From: Euphorbia lathyris
Taxonomy: Eukaryota; Streptophyta; Magnoliopsida; Malpighiales; Euphorbiaceae
Direction of reading: 5' to 3'
Assembly (NCBI RefSeq): GCF_963576675.1
Contig: NC_088910.1
Span: 110,140,807-110,204,806, forward strand
DNA: 64,000 bases
Shown here: positions 44,330-57,012 of the stretch, in pieces
Numbering within the stretch: the stretch's first letter is position 1
Layout: each line of letters begins with the position of its first letter
Translations under genes and position numbers: made by a program
The notes under the pieces: model-generated
Told to the model about the DNA's origin: nothing
What the model saw: only the letters and a program-made list of their open reading frames with translations
Databases searched by the model: none

Positions 44330-44342
44330 TGGTATCAGAGCC
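44330..44342 (+). promoter_or_regulatory. Primer binding site (initiator Met-tRNA type)
   Basis: TGGTATCAGAGCC two bases after the LTR is the standard copia primer site complementary to the 3' end of initiator methionine tRNA. Confidence 0.9.
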
Positions 44343-44389
44343 TAAGCTCACTACTCAAAGATTTAACAATCTTGAGCTGATCCCTAAAA

Positions 44390-46182
44390 ATGGGTGAGAA
44401 TAGCACTCGGTTCCTTCCAGGAAACCAAACAACACAGATACTCCCTGAGGGACTATCAATCACTAGACCTCCCCTATTCTTTGGGTCAAATTATACATTC
44501 TGGAAGAATATGATGAAAAACTTTATTCAAGCCACAAACATGAGTGCATGGCTTGCAATTGTTCAGGGTCCACATGTGCCATACAAAACTGTTAACGATG
44601 AGAAAGTCGTTAAAAGTGAGGCTGAGTGGACAGAGGATGACCTCAGAAAATTACAAAACAATGCTTCGGCTATAAACATGCTTCACTGTGCGCTAGATGC
44701 TGCAGAATACAATAAGATTTCAGGTTGCGAGTCAGCACAGTAGATTTGGAAGAAGCTTGAAGTAACCTATGAAGGCACAAGCAAAGTTAAGGAGTCTAAA
44801 GTCAATCAACATATGAGACTCTACGAGCAGTTTGAGATGAATGAGAATGAAGACATCTCAGAAATGAACGCAAGGTTCACAAATATTATAAACGAGCTAA
44901 AAAGGCTTGGAAAGAACTTCACTGAAGAGGAACAGGTGAAGAAAATTCTGAGAAGTCTGCCTAAGAGTTGGCAAGCAAAGAAAACAGCCGTAGAAGAAGC
45001 TCAAGACTTGACTACCTATAAATATGATGAGCTGATCGGATCCCTGCTGACCCATGAAATCTCTATGAAAAACTTTGAAGCTAAAGAGAAAGAAAAATCA
45101 GAAGATAAGAAACAAAAGTCACTTGTCATGAAAGCTGACTCAACTGAAGCTGAGTCAACTGATAATGAGGAAATAGCATGTTCACCAGAAAGGTGAAGAA
45201 GCTGTTCAGAAGGAATGATAGAAACGGCAAAAGGTCATTTAGAAGAAATGATAAGTATAAAGCCGAGTCAAGTGACAAGTACAAGAAGGACAGCTCGAAG
45301 TCTGTCACATGCTTTGAGTGTTATCAAACTGGGCACATCAAGTCAAGCTGTCCCAACCTCAAAAAGGAGAAGAAGGGAAGCAAAAAGGCTATGGTAGCCA
45401 CATTGAGTGACAGTGATGTGTCAACATCATCCGAAGCTGAGCAAAATGAAACAGCCAACATATGTTTCATGGCAGATGATGGAGCTGACCAATCCCAATC
45501 TGAGCAAGCTGACCTCTCTGAAGATTCCGAGCAGGAGGAAAACAACAATGATGTAACATCCTTACTTTTGCTTAGAAATGAAATGGTAAATTCCCTGAGT
45601 GACTTATATACACTAACTAAGAAGTGTAACAAAAAGATTAAGGCACTCAGCAGGCGCTGTGATGAGATTGAAGAGGTCAAACTGAGTGACCTCCGATATC
45701 TTCTCCAGGACAACTCTGACTTGCATACCAACATGCAAATCTTACATAAGTTTGTCACGGAGGTTCAATCTGAGTCAAAGAAACTTAGAAAGGATATCAC
45801 AATGTTACAGAGTCAAGGGAAGGGCTCAAATAGAAATAAACCCCATGCTGAGTACGCAAATACTGGTCAGCATAAGCAATTTACTCAATGTGAGTGTTGT
45901 GGAAAAAGGGGGCACACAAAGGATGTGTGTTGGCACAACAAGCGAAATGTCCAATGTGACTTCTGCGGAAGAAAAGGCCATACCACAAAAGTATGTTGGC
46001 ATGCCCAACACAATAATGCTGACCATACTCAGTTCAACCCACAAAGGGTACCTTTTTGTGATTTCTGTGGTAAGCCAGGCCACACCATAAAAGTATGCCG
46101 TCACAAGTTAAAATATGATTTTGCACCTGTTTATACTAACAAGAAAGGACCCAAAAGGGATTGGGTACCTAAAAATGAATAG
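44390..46182 (+). pseudogene. SIRE Gag with four zinc knuckles, broken
   Basis: MGENSTRFLPGNQ begins at 44390. The capsid-like copia Gag domain (FFGSNYTFWKNMMKNFI, then IWKKLEVTYEGT and FTNIINELKRLGK) is cut by a TAG at 44741-44743. One base is lost near 45180, so the rest lies in the next frame (45178-46182). That part holds a classic knuckle, CFECYQTGHIKSSC (about 45310). After an acidic stretch and a coiled coil come three close copies of CxxCGxxGHTxxVCxH (starting near 45889, 45955 and 46057). It ends in DWVPKNE and TAG (46180). The frame stays open from this TAG into the protease, so the stop could be mutated or a recoded Gag/Pol border. Confidence 0.85.
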
Positions 46183-46200
46183 TTTAAACTGCAGGTCAGC

Positions 46201-47489
46201 TTGACATGCGTGGAGAAGTCAAAACTATGGTATATAGACAGCGCATGCTCAAGGCATATGACAGGTGATGAAACTCAGTTCATCACACTAGAGCTTAAAC
46301 GAGGTGGAAGTGTAAGCTTTGGAGACAACAAGAAGGGTAAGATAGTCGGCTCAGGTACTATCGGAGGTAACCCAACTATTGAGTCTGTCTCCTTAGTTAA
46401 AGGTTCAAATACAATCTGCTAAGTGTAGCTCAGCTTTGCAAGAGCGGCAGAAAGGTTGTATTTGATGATACTAAGTGTCAAATACTCGAGGGAAATACAA
46501 ATGAATTAATTTTAACTGCCCCTCGTGTAGAAAATGTATACATGTTAAACTTAGAAAAACAGTTTTCTAAAAACATATTCTTAGTGTCTAAAGAGGACAA
46601 CTCCTGGCTATGGCATAGAAGATTTGGGCATGTCAGCATGGACCTTCTTGCCAAATTAGCTAGAAAGCAATTAGTTGAGGGATTACCCAAATTAAAGTTT
46701 GAAAAAGATCAACTGTGTAAAGCTTGTCAGCAAGGCAAACAAACTAAAAAGTCATTTCATAGCAAAAATATTGTCTCAACCAAAAGACCATTGGAATTAC
46801 TACACTTGGATCTTTTCGGACCTATCCAGCCACTCAGCTTGGGAGGTAAGAAATTTTCCTTGGTTATTGTAGATGATTTCTCTCGGTACACTTGGATCAT
46901 CTTGCTGAGCTGCAAGGATGAAACCTTTGAGATGTTTACCACACTGATTAAAAAGCTTGAAAATGACAAAGACCTAAGAGTAGCTCACATTAGAAGCGAC
47001 AATGGTGGAGAATTCAAAAACCAACAGTTTGATGAATTTTGTGAAATCAGTGGTATTGACCACAATTTCTCCGCTCCTAGAACACCTCAACAAAATGGGG
47101 TTGTTGAAAGGAAAAACAGAACTATTGTCGAAATAGCTAGGACAATGCTGAGTGAAAATAGGCTTCCAAAGTACTTCTGGGGTGAAGCTGTTCACACGGC
47201 ATGTTACATACTGAATAGGGCTCTAGTTAGACCTATACTTAAGAAAACCCCATATGAACTTTGGAAAGGTCGAAAGCCCAACATTGGATACTTTCGTTCC
47301 TTTGGGTGTAAATGCTTTCTACTCAATACAAAAGACAACCTTGCTAAATTTGATGCTAAAGCTGACGAGGCGATCTTTTTAGGGTACTCAACAAACAGTA
47401 AAGCATATAGAGTATTTAATAAAAGAACTCAGGTTGTAGAAGAGTCTGTACATGTTGAGTTCGATGAAACTGACCCTACAGGTAAGTGA
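46201..47489 (+). pseudogene. SIRE Pol: protease and integrase, broken
   Basis: The protease carries WYIDSACSRHMTGD (about 46228), with Ala in the third active-site position where Gly is usual. A one-base loss near 46405 moves the frame. From 46542 the integrase is open: HHCC finger (HRRFGHVSMD ... CKACQQGK), LLHLDLFGP with the first Asp, IRSDNGGEF with the second, and VVERKNRT with the Glu 35 residues on. It ends in a linker and a TGA at 47487-47489. The same TGA is in the second copy (55186), and it lies just after CAG|GTAAGT, a strong 5' splice site. Confidence 0.85.
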
Positions 47490-47622
47490 GCTCAGCCTGA
47501 AGAAGATGAACCAGGCTCAGCTTCTGCTGCTCAACCAGAAGCCTCTGAGTCATCTATACAGGAGCTGACCCAAGGTAAGCAAGAAATTGAAATATCATTT
47601 GCTGACCAATCTATTCCTGTAG
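47482..47622 (+). other. Candidate 141-nt intron between integrase and RT
   Basis: The donor CAG|GTAAGTGAG is a near-perfect plant 5' splice site. TATTCCTGTAG ends at 47622, and CTGAC about 20 bases before it fits a branch point. The length is 47 x 3, so removal keeps the RT frame and takes out the TGA at 47487. The second copy has the same structure at 55181-55321. This is an inference; no transcript is available, and a plain nonsense mutation (CGA to TGA) is the alternative. Confidence 0.35.
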
Positions 47623-49313
47623 AGATTGTAGAAACACCTCTTCCAAACGACTCAACACTGCACAAGGAAATTAAGATCCCAAGAGGACATACAGAACATG
47701 CCATTCTTGATGCCGCCAACAACAAATTAATGACCAGAGATCAGCTTAGAAAATACCTCAGCAATGTTGCATTCCTCTCAATATATGAGCCAAAGAACCT
47801 TGCCGATGCTGTGCAAGACGAGTATTGGATCAATGCTATGCAAGAGGAACTTGACCAATTCACTAGAAATGAGGTATGGGATTTTGTACCTAAACCTAGG
47901 AATCAAAAGCCCATAGGAACCAAGTGGGTCTTTAGAAATAAGCTAGATGAGCATGGAAATGTGATTAGAAACAAAGCTCGACTTGTAGCCCAAGGCTATA
48001 GTCAGCAAGAGGGTATAGACTATGGAGAAACATTTGCTCCTGTTGCTAGATTAGAAGCTATACGTATATTGTGTGCCTATGCCAGTTACATGAATTTTAA
48101 ACTATACCAAATGGATGTAAAAAGTGCGTTTCTTAATGGCTTTATAAACGAAGAGGTATATGTTAATCAACCTCCCGAGTTTGAAGATCCAAAGTTTCCA
48201 AACCATGTTTATAAACTCAAAAAGGCCTTGTACGGCCTAAAGCAAGCTCCAAGAGCTTGGTATGAGAGGTTGACCAATTTCCTGCTGACCAGGAACTATG
48301 TCAGAGGAAAAGCTGACACAACCTTGTTTATTAAGAAAAAGGGTAAACATACCCTACTTGCACAGATATACGTAGATGATATAATATTTGGTGCTACTGA
48401 CGAGTCTTTGTGCAAAGAATTTAGCCAACAGATGCAAACTGAGTTTGAAATGTCAATGATGGGTGAACTCAACTTCTTCATTGGACTTCAAATCAAGCAA
48501 GGTAAGAATGGCATCTTTATAAGTCAGTCTAAGTACACCAAGGAAATGTTAAAGAAATTCAGCATGGTAGATTGCAAACCAATATCAATCCTCATGGGTA
48601 CTGATACTGTCCTATGCAAGGATGAGAAGAGTAAGTCAGTTGATAGTAAACTCTATCGAGGTATGATAGGTTCTTTACTCTATCTCACTGCTAGTAGACC
48701 AGATATTCAATACTCAGTATGCTATTGTGCTAGATATCAACCTAACCCCAGGGAATCTCATCTAACGGCTGTGAAAAGAATTTTTAGATTCTTGCAAAGC
48801 TCAGTTGATGTAGGTCTATGGTATCCAACCTCAAATGACTTCACACTCATTGGATATACTGATGCTGACTATGGACGAGATAAGCTAGAACGGAAGAGTA
48901 CTTCGGGAGGATGTCATTTCCTTGGAAGCTGTCTAGTATCTTGGTTCAGCAAGAAGCAGTCATCCGTAGCTCTGTCTACAACTGAAGCTGAGTACGTGGC
49001 TGCTGGAAGCTGTGTTGCCCAAGTCCTATGGATAAAGCAACAGCTTGAGGATTATGGAGTCAAAACAAAGACAATAGAGATCAAGTGTGACAACAAAAGT
49101 GCCATTGATCTATCTAAGAATCCAGTCCAACACAACAGAATGAAGCATGTTAGCATAAGGCATCACTTCATCAGAGACCATGTACTAAAAGATGAGATCA
49201 AGCTGACCTATGTGCCAACAAATGATCAGCTTGCGGATATCTTCACTAAGCCCTTAGCACGAGAACAATTCAATATACTGAGGGAAGCCATTTGTATGTC
49301 AAATCCACTCTAA
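47490..49313 (+). pseudogene. SIRE reverse transcriptase and RNase H
   Basis: The frame continues from the integrase; the first ATG is at 47730, giving 527 codons without a stop. Copia RT motifs are in order: [51 protein letters not shown], then the catalytic YVDD (about 48369-48380). The RNase H has [17 protein letters not shown] (about 48862), [12 protein letters not shown] and IRHHFIRD. It ends at [11 protein letters not shown] and TAA. The polymerase region itself looks intact; only upstream breaks stop its synthesis. Confidence 0.88.
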
Positions 49314-49922
49314 ATAATTCTGTATGATTGAATGATTGCTATACTCAGTGGCAATTTGAATGAATGTGCAAATGCCATGCTAAGTAAATTAAAAATAAAT
49401 ATCTACTCTCTATTTAAGTTTAAAAATAGAAAAATAGCCTCATGCTAAATAGACATAAACATTGAGTGGTTATACTGAGTAGATATAAATGTTGAGTAAA
49501 TATCCTATGCTGAGTAGATAGACATATTGAGTCTTCATCCTATGCTGAGTAGAAGCACATACTGAATGCCCAAACGTGTGCTGAGTTATTTCGAGATAGA
49601 CAAAACATGGGCACTCAACATCACAAACGCTTCGAATTCTAGAAAAATAAAAAAGAAACCCACTTGCGTAAAATGAACCTACACGTGTAACCTCTGGCAC
49701 CTTGGAAAGATGCACATTAATGGCAAATCCCATGCGCCGAAGATGTCATAAATGACAGAATCTTTGTCGGTTGAACGTCCCTAGGTAAAACGGCTAGTTA
49801 ATGAATAGGGGCCGCCGTAAATCTATATAAAAAGTGGAAGAATCCCCACTCCTCACTCTTTACGCTTGTAATCTCCTGCAATCGAACTTCTCTCTCTCCT
49901 TAAAACCTCAAAACCTTCAAAA
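49314..49922 (+). promoter_or_regulatory. Spacer with apparent promoter for the extra ORF (copy 1)
   Basis: Noncoding. Several CTGAGTAGATA words occur at 49475-49555. An ACACGTGT G-box lies at 49681-49688, and TATATAAAAA at 49824-49833 is about 90 bases before the ATG at 49923, with a CT-rich leader between (CTCTCTCTCC). This looks like an independent plant promoter and 5' leader. Confidence 0.55.
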
Positions 49923-52787
49923 ATGGCTTCCGGCAAAGACAAAACCCCTAAAACTCAAACCTCAAACAAACCCACTCAGGCTGACCTCGCCGGCTCCTCA
50001 CAACCAGTGAAAAGAACCATGATTAAAGTTCACAAAAAGGTCAACAATCTGGAGGTTCTAAGATGCCGATGGTTTTCTCCAAGCTTTGTCTCGTCTGAGA
50101 AACCATTCTGTGAATGGATCGAGAAGAACAAGTGGAAAGGTCTCTTCTCTCTTTCAGGAACAACCTATCCCAGGGTAGTACGAGAATTCTACTCGAATCT
50201 ACATGTTGATGCAGATGACTCTGACTATTTGGAGACCACAGTTAAAGGTCAGAAAATCATTGTAACCCCTGCCTATCTAGCCACCCTACTAGATTTACCA
50301 GACGAAGGAATCCAGTTTAGACCGACGAAGGAGAAAGTGCCAAAAGACACGGCTGAGAAGATCAAGGGGTTCTGTAAACCCAAGGATCATAAGGGAGAAA
50401 TACCCAGCACCTGCATGGGTAAAGAACAAAAGATGGTCCACTACATGCTGACCACCTTTATCTTCCCCAAACTCAGCTCAGCTTCATCCACCTCCAACTT
50501 CGAGCAGTGCTTTATCTGGCATATGCTGACCTACACTCCACTCAACCTTCCCGTCTTCCTAGTTGGAGCTCTTCAAAGAAGTGGTAAGAAACTCCGCTTA
50601 GGCTCTTTCATTACAAAAATTATTGAGGACAAGTAAATAGAGACGGTGAATGAAACAAGTACATTGGGGAGTGAAATCACTGCAGTTCTACTGGATGGAC
50701 TGTTGTACAATCAACCCTTAAAGGGATATGAAGGAGCTGGAGATGCTGAAGAAGATGAAGAAGCTGAGCAACCAGAAATTGAGCTCGAAACTGAGCCTGC
50801 AAGAGATGTTGAGGCTCATGCTGAGTCACCTAAGACAGCTCAGCCTGAGAGGAAGAAGAAAAGGAAGGCTATAGAAACCTGCTCAAAAGACATTCATGCA
50901 GTCCCAAAGAAAGTAAGGCTATTATCAAAAGAAAAAGCTAAAGCTGACAAGGCTAAGGAGCAAGCTGAGAAAAGAAAACGGCAAGAAGAGCCTGAGGATG
51001 AGGAAGAAGAAACTCCAGAATCCCCTTTAAAGAAAAAGAAAAAGGGTAACTCCTTAAAGATAGTGGAAGCTGTCCCACTAGACTATACTCAACCTGAAGG
51101 TCATGGAACTAATCAAGAAAAGGAAGCTGTAGAAGAAACAGTGGTACATGTTGAGCACTAAGAAGCTAATACTGAGCAGGAAGAACATCCCAATGTTGAG
51201 AAATCTCAGGATGGTGTTGAGCAAGGAGAAAGAGAAAGTAATGCTGTTGAGGGTCAAGTTGAGCAACTTGTAGAAGAGACAGTTGCTACTGAGTCCTGTG
51301 AAGGTATTCGAACGGACCATTCACCGCCAAGAGCTGAGACACGGCGACAACTCAAAAAGAAAGCGCAAAAGCAAATTGATCTCATGGACGACTTCCCTAT
51401 TGATGAGCTTGAAACTGACCTCTCTACAATCCAGTTCCAGTACTTCTCTAATGAGACTGAGTCACCACCAGAAAATCCTGTAGAAAAACAAGCCTCTGTT
51501 ACTCAGGATGAGGAACAAGCCAAAAACCCTGCAGATCCAATCCAAACTGCTCAAGTTGAGCCAACTCCTGCCTCAACTCCACCTTCAACTCAACATGTTA
51601 GTGACTCAGCTCATCCAATCAATCAAAGTCCAGGTACAAATCAAGGTACACAATCTGGCAGAGAACCAACTCCTCCTCCACCATCAAACTCAGTACCAGC
51701 CTCTGAGTCTAACACTGCTAGATTTGCATACTTGAATGCTACTGAGTCTGGCCGACGTGTCATTGCTTCTGCTCAGTCCTTGCTTCAAGATTTCAATACT
51801 ACTCAAGCTGATGGTCACCAATCTACTCAAGCTGAGTCCTCCCACCTGTCAGGTATTACTCAGCTTCTGAATGAACTTTAAGGACTAAAGGATCTGGTTA
51901 GCGTTATCACTATGGTTCAAACTCAGCAACCGAATCAAGGGCAAATAGCAAAATTGACTGAACTGATGCTTACAATGGCAACCCATATGAATTCACTTGA
52001 AGGGCAAGTTCAAAAATTATCGGCAGTCAATCCAGGGTATGCAACTTCAACTGAACTGCACGAATACTTTGTTAAGTTAAATGCGGAACTGACCAAATCT
52101 AGTGCCACTACCCATACTGAGTATGCTACCTCTGCTGAGTTGCATGATTGCTTTACCAAGCTGAATGCTGAGCTGACCAAATCAAGTCCCCCCGGCAATG
52201 CTGAGTTTGCCACCTCTGCCGAACTTCAACAATGCTTCACCAAGCTTCATACTGAGCTGACCAGTAAACGTGACTTAGTATCCTCCTCTTCTCAGTGCAC
52301 TATTGACCAATTAAGTGAAGCAGTCAGACTACTCAACATCGACACAGCCCAGATAGATGTTGATCCAATCTCCAACAGTGAACTCATGAGCTTTTCACAA
52401 GATATCATGAAGGCAATGCGCATCAACAATGCCCAGCGCATGTTTTATGATTCTGCTCTGCTCAAACTGTACCATCAATCTTTTGGTCAAATCACAAGCT
52501 CACTCACCTGCCTGAGCAAATCCCATGAATGCCTCCTCAGCATGATCAGCAGCTCCTTTCGGGTTCCTAGGCATATCCAGGACGATAGTGTACCAGTCAT
52601 TGATGGCTTGGGTGAAAGCACCAAAAGGCTTCAGCGCTACTCCCATTATCTCTCCTCTGCAGCACGAAATGAAACCTTCCTCTACAAACCCGATGATGGC
52701 AAAACGGGGGAGACAAGTCAAGGAGGAACTCAGCCTCAGCCTGCAGGTAATTCTTCTGGAAGCAAAGAAAAAGAAAAAGGCAAATGA
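49923..52787 (+). pseudogene. SIRE extra 3' ORF, copy 1, broken by stops
   Basis: Almost identical to the intact ORF at 57658-60564, but with in-frame stops at 50634 (CAA to TAA), 51159 (CAA to TAA), 51879 (CGA to TAA) and an early end near 52785 (GGA to TGA). Most are C-to-T type changes. The domain content is described under the intact copy. Confidence 0.88.
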
Positions 52788-53269
52788 ATTGCTCAAGCTG
52801 ATCACTCGGCTCAGAAAAAGAAGAAGTAGAACTAGCTTAGTCAATATCTAGGACTTAGCTTTATATCCTGTCTGTCTTTGAATGTATGTGTTTTTGGAAG
52901 GTCAATATATTATAAATATTAATTTTCTTCCTGACCTGACTAATAAAATTTGAACAAACAGATCAAGAAGTTAAATACACTCAGTATGCATTAACACCAA
53001 AACAACTTATGCAATAAACTGAGAGACAACATACTTCTAATATTTTAAAAAAAAACTGACTTAAATCCAAACAATTTCAAATCTAAAACTAAGTCAGTAT
53101 ATACAAATGTCTTAAGTCTAATTCAATTAGATCTTGGAAGGTTTAGAATTAAGTTAAGACAATATGTGCAACCCTTATGGGGGAGTCATTTCAAAAATTA
53201 TCAATCATGGGGTAACTTATAACTGAGTTCCGTAATTATGTATTTTGCCAACATCAAAATAGGGGAGTT
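52788..53269 (+). other. 3' noncoding region and polypurine tracts, E' copy
   Basis: No gene. GGGGGAGT tracts lie near 53179 and at 53261-53267 before the LTR (the latter GGGGAG, with AAAATAGGGG instead of AAAATGGGGG). Confidence 0.6.
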
Positions 53270-54679
53270 TGTTGAAACACCTTTCCACAAGATTTTGATT
53301 TGACAAAATCATCCATGATTAAGCGGCAATTAAATTTAAATGCTTTGATTTAATTGTACTAATATGTTTGTTCAATATTGCGTGCAAAAATATATAAAGT
53401 AAAGACAGGACAAAAGTCAGCATAAGCAAAGCTGAGTGGAAAGCAACTAAGCATGACAAAATGGAAGCTGAGTGGAATAGGACTCAGAAGCAAAACGAAG
53501 CTGACTAAAATTGAAGACTTCCTCAAAGGCGTTTACACAGAACGGAGCTGACCAAGAATGAACTCAGCTTAGAAGTTGAACATCCGAAGATTACGAAGAA
53601 AGCTGAATGACAGTCAGGACAGCATGAAGGATCCGTTCACTAAAGGACAAAGTCTGCAAATTGTCTGCACCAATAATTGGAACCTCGAAGACACATAATA
53701 GACTAATTCCAAGAGTCATGGGTCATTGGATTATTGGAAACAGACAACTGGCACAAACAAACAAGCCAGACGCAAGAAGACAAATCTGACGCCTGAAGAA
53801 AACACAGAAAGGGAATGGCGGAGCAGTCTGTAGCTGACCAGAAATTGTTCCCCAAAAGAGCCGTTTTGGTGTTAACGGTAACAACAATTCAAGATCCAAA
53901 TCTGCAATTTCCTTCTATAAAAAGACAATGAAGAACCTTGGATCATAATCCGAGCATCAAGAGAAAAATACAAAGAGAGAAAATCTTGAAAGCACTCAAA
54001 TAAAAAAAAGATCTTACACCAACTTTTCTATTCTCTGTGTAAATGCTAGATTGATTGTTGTATAATCATCTAAAGTGTTCTTTAGCATAAAAAGAACAAG
54101 TCTGTGATCAATAGGAATATTGAGAGTGTTAAGCTGAGTGTTTGGTTGTAAGCATTCAGTGGTAGAGAAATCTAGGTGCTGGGTTGTAGCACTTAGTAGG
54201 AGTTGAGTAGACGAATAGAGGAAGGTACTCTTGCATATTCAACTTCCTTGTAATTGGTTTGTGCTCTACCGTTAAAGAGCTCAGTATTGGATTCAAAAAG
54301 CCCGGAGGACTCTGGGGACTGGACGTAGGCAGAGAGGCCGAACCAGGATAAGTGATACTGAGTAATCTCTGAACTCTCTCTTATGTTGTATATGTTGTTT
54401 GCTATATTTACTCAGCATATAAATTGTCTAAGTTGACCTTGAGTAAATAAGTGGTGCTGAGTTAGAAGCTGACCTCCAAGAGTGTCAATTCTTAATGCAA
54501 GAGAAAACAACTTTAGTCAACATCTGACTAAAGCTGTCTTGAAACATATCTCACCAAGCTGACCAAAAGCTGAGTTAATAAACTCTCAAAATAACTTCCA
54601 GTCAGCTTAATTAAAACGCTAAAAAGTTATATTAGTTCCTAACCCCCCCCCCCTTGGAACTAATTACCAGGGACCAACA
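53270..54679 (+). mobile_element. SIRE LTR 2 (middle)
   Basis: 1410 bp, TGTTG...CAACA, TATAAAAA at 53916. It differs from LTRs 1 and 3 at many shared sites (for example AAGCGG, ACTAAGC and GTCTGTAGC). It is followed directly by integrase sequence (TAGCTCACATT) in place of host DNA, so it is the 3' LTR of an element inserted in another copy's integrase. Confidence 0.9.
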
Positions 54680-55188
54680 TAGCTCACATTAGAAGCGACA
54701 ATGGTGGAGAATTCAAAAACCAACAGTTTGATGAATTTTGTGAAATCAGTGGTATTGACCACAATTTCTCCGCTCCTAGAACACCTCAACAAAATGGGGT
54801 TGTTGAAAGGAAAAACAGAACTATTGTCGAAATAGCTAGGACAATGCTGAGTGAAAATAGGCTTCCAAAGTACTTCTGGGGTGAAGCTGTTCACACGGCA
54901 TGTTACATACTGAATAGGGCTCTAGTTAGACCTATACTTAAGAAAACCCCATATGAACTTTGGAAAGGTCGAAAGCCCAATATTGGATACTTTCGTTCCT
55001 TTGGGTGTAAATGCTTTCTACTCAATACAAAAGACAACCTTGCTAAATTTGATGCTAAAGCTGACGAGGCGATCTTTTTAGGGTACTCAACAAACAGTAA
55101 AGCATATAGAGTATTTAATAAAAGAACTCAGGTTGTAGAAGAGTTTGTACATGTTGAGTTCGATGAAACTGACCCTACAGGTAAGTGA
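54680..55188 (+). pseudogene. SIRE integrase, right part only (element E)
   Basis: Starts mid-gene, homologous to 46981 onward (offset 7699), and includes the second Asp (SDNGGEF) and the Glu (VERKNRT) of the catalytic triad. The HHCC finger and the first Asp are missing. It ends at the shared TGA 55186-55188. Confidence 0.88.
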
Positions 55189-55321
55189 GCTCAGCCTGAA
55201 GAAGATGAACCAGGCTCAGCTTCCGCTGCTCAACCAGAAGCCTCTGAGTCATCTATACAGGAGCTGACCCAAGGTAAGCAAGAAATTGAAATATCATTTG
55301 CTGACCAATCTATTCCTGTAG
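55181..55321 (+). other. Candidate 141-nt intron, second copy
   Basis: Same donor, branch-like CTGAC and acceptor as 47482-47622, same length and phase, also enclosing the TGA. Confidence 0.35.
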
Positions 55322-57012
55322 AGATTGTAGAAACACCTCTTCCAAACGACTCAACACTGCACAAGGAAATTAAGATCCCAAGAGGACATACAGAACAGGC
55401 CATTCTTGATGCCGCCAACAACAAATTAATGACCAGAGATCAGCTTAGAAAATACCTCAGCAATGTTGCATTCCTCTCAATATATGAGCCAAAGAACCTT
55501 GCCGATGCTGTGCAAGACGAGTATTGGATCAATGCTATGCAAGCGGAACTTGACCAATTCACTAGAAATGAGGTATGGGATTTAGTACCTAAACCTAGGA
55601 ATCAAAAGCCCATAGGAACCAAGTGGGTCTTTAGAAATAAGCTAGATGAGCATGGAAATGTGATTAGAAACAAAGCTCGACTTGTAGCCCAAGGCTATAG
55701 TCAGCAAGAGGGTATAGACTATGGAGAAACATTTGCTCCTGTTGCTAGATTAGAAGCTATACGTATATTGTGTGCCTATGCCAGTTACATGAATTTTAAA
55801 CTATACCAAATGGATGTAAAAAGTGCGTTTCTTAATGGCTTTATAAACGAAGAGGTATATGTTAATCAACCTCCCGAGTTTGAAGATCCAAAGTTTCCAA
55901 ACCATGTTTATAAACTCAAAAAGGCCTTGTACGGCCTAAAGCAAGCTCCAAGAGCTTGGTATGAGAGGTTGACCAATTTCCTGCTGACCAGGAACTATGT
56001 CAGAGGAAAAGCTGACACAACCTTGTTTATTAAGAAAAAGGGTAAACATACCCTACTTGGACAAATATACGTAGATGATATAATATTTGGTGCCACTGAC
56101 GAGTCTTTGTGCAAAGAGTTTAGTCAACAGATGCAAACTGAGTTTGAAATGTCAATGATGGGTGAAATCAACTTCTTCCTTGGACTTCAAATCAAGCAAG
56201 GTAAGAATGGCATCTTTATAAGTCAGTCTAAGTACACCAAGGAAATGTTGAAGAAATTCAGCATGGTAGATTGCAAACCAATATCAACCCCTATGGGAAC
56301 TGATACTGTCCTATACAAGGATGAGAAGAGTAAGTCAGTTGATAGTAAACTCTATCGAGGTATGATAGGTTCTTTACTCTATCTCACTGCTAGTAGACCG
56401 GATATTCAATACTCAGTATGCTATTGTGCTAGATATCAAGCTGACCCCAGGGAATCTCATCTAACGGCTGTGAAAAGAATTTTTAGATACTTGCAAAGCT
56501 CAGTTGATGCAGGTCTATGGTATCCAACCTCAAATGACTTCACACTCATTGGATATACTGATGCTGACTATGGACGAGATAAGCTAGAACGGAAGAGTAC
56601 TTCGGGAGGATGTCATTTCCTTGGAAGCTATCTAGTATCTTGGTTCAGCAAGAAGCAATCATCCGTAGCTCTGTCTACAGCTGAAGCTGAGTACGTGGCT
56701 GCTGGAAGCTGTGTTGCTCAAGTCCTATGGATAAAACAACGGCTTGAGGATTATGGAGTCAAAACAAAGACAATAGAGATCAAGTGTGACAACAAAAGTG
56801 CTATTGATCTATCTAAGAATCCAGTCCAACACAGTAGAATGAAGCATGTTAGCATAAGGCATCACTTCATCAGAGACCATGTACTAAAAGATGAGATCAA
56901 GCTGACCTATGTGCCAACAAATGATCAGCTTGCGGATATCTTCACTAAGCCCTTAGCACGAGAACAATTCAATATACTGAGGGAAGCCATTGGTATGTCA
57001 AATCCACTCTAA
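55189..57012 (+). pseudogene. SIRE reverse transcriptase and RNase H, copy 2
   Basis: In frame from the integrase remnant; 527 codons are open from the ATG at 55429, with the same motifs as copy 1 and YVDD near 56068. A few residues differ (for example ISTPMG where copy 1 has ISILMG; the former is the usual copia sequence). It has no gag or protease upstream and cannot act alone. Confidence 0.88.
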
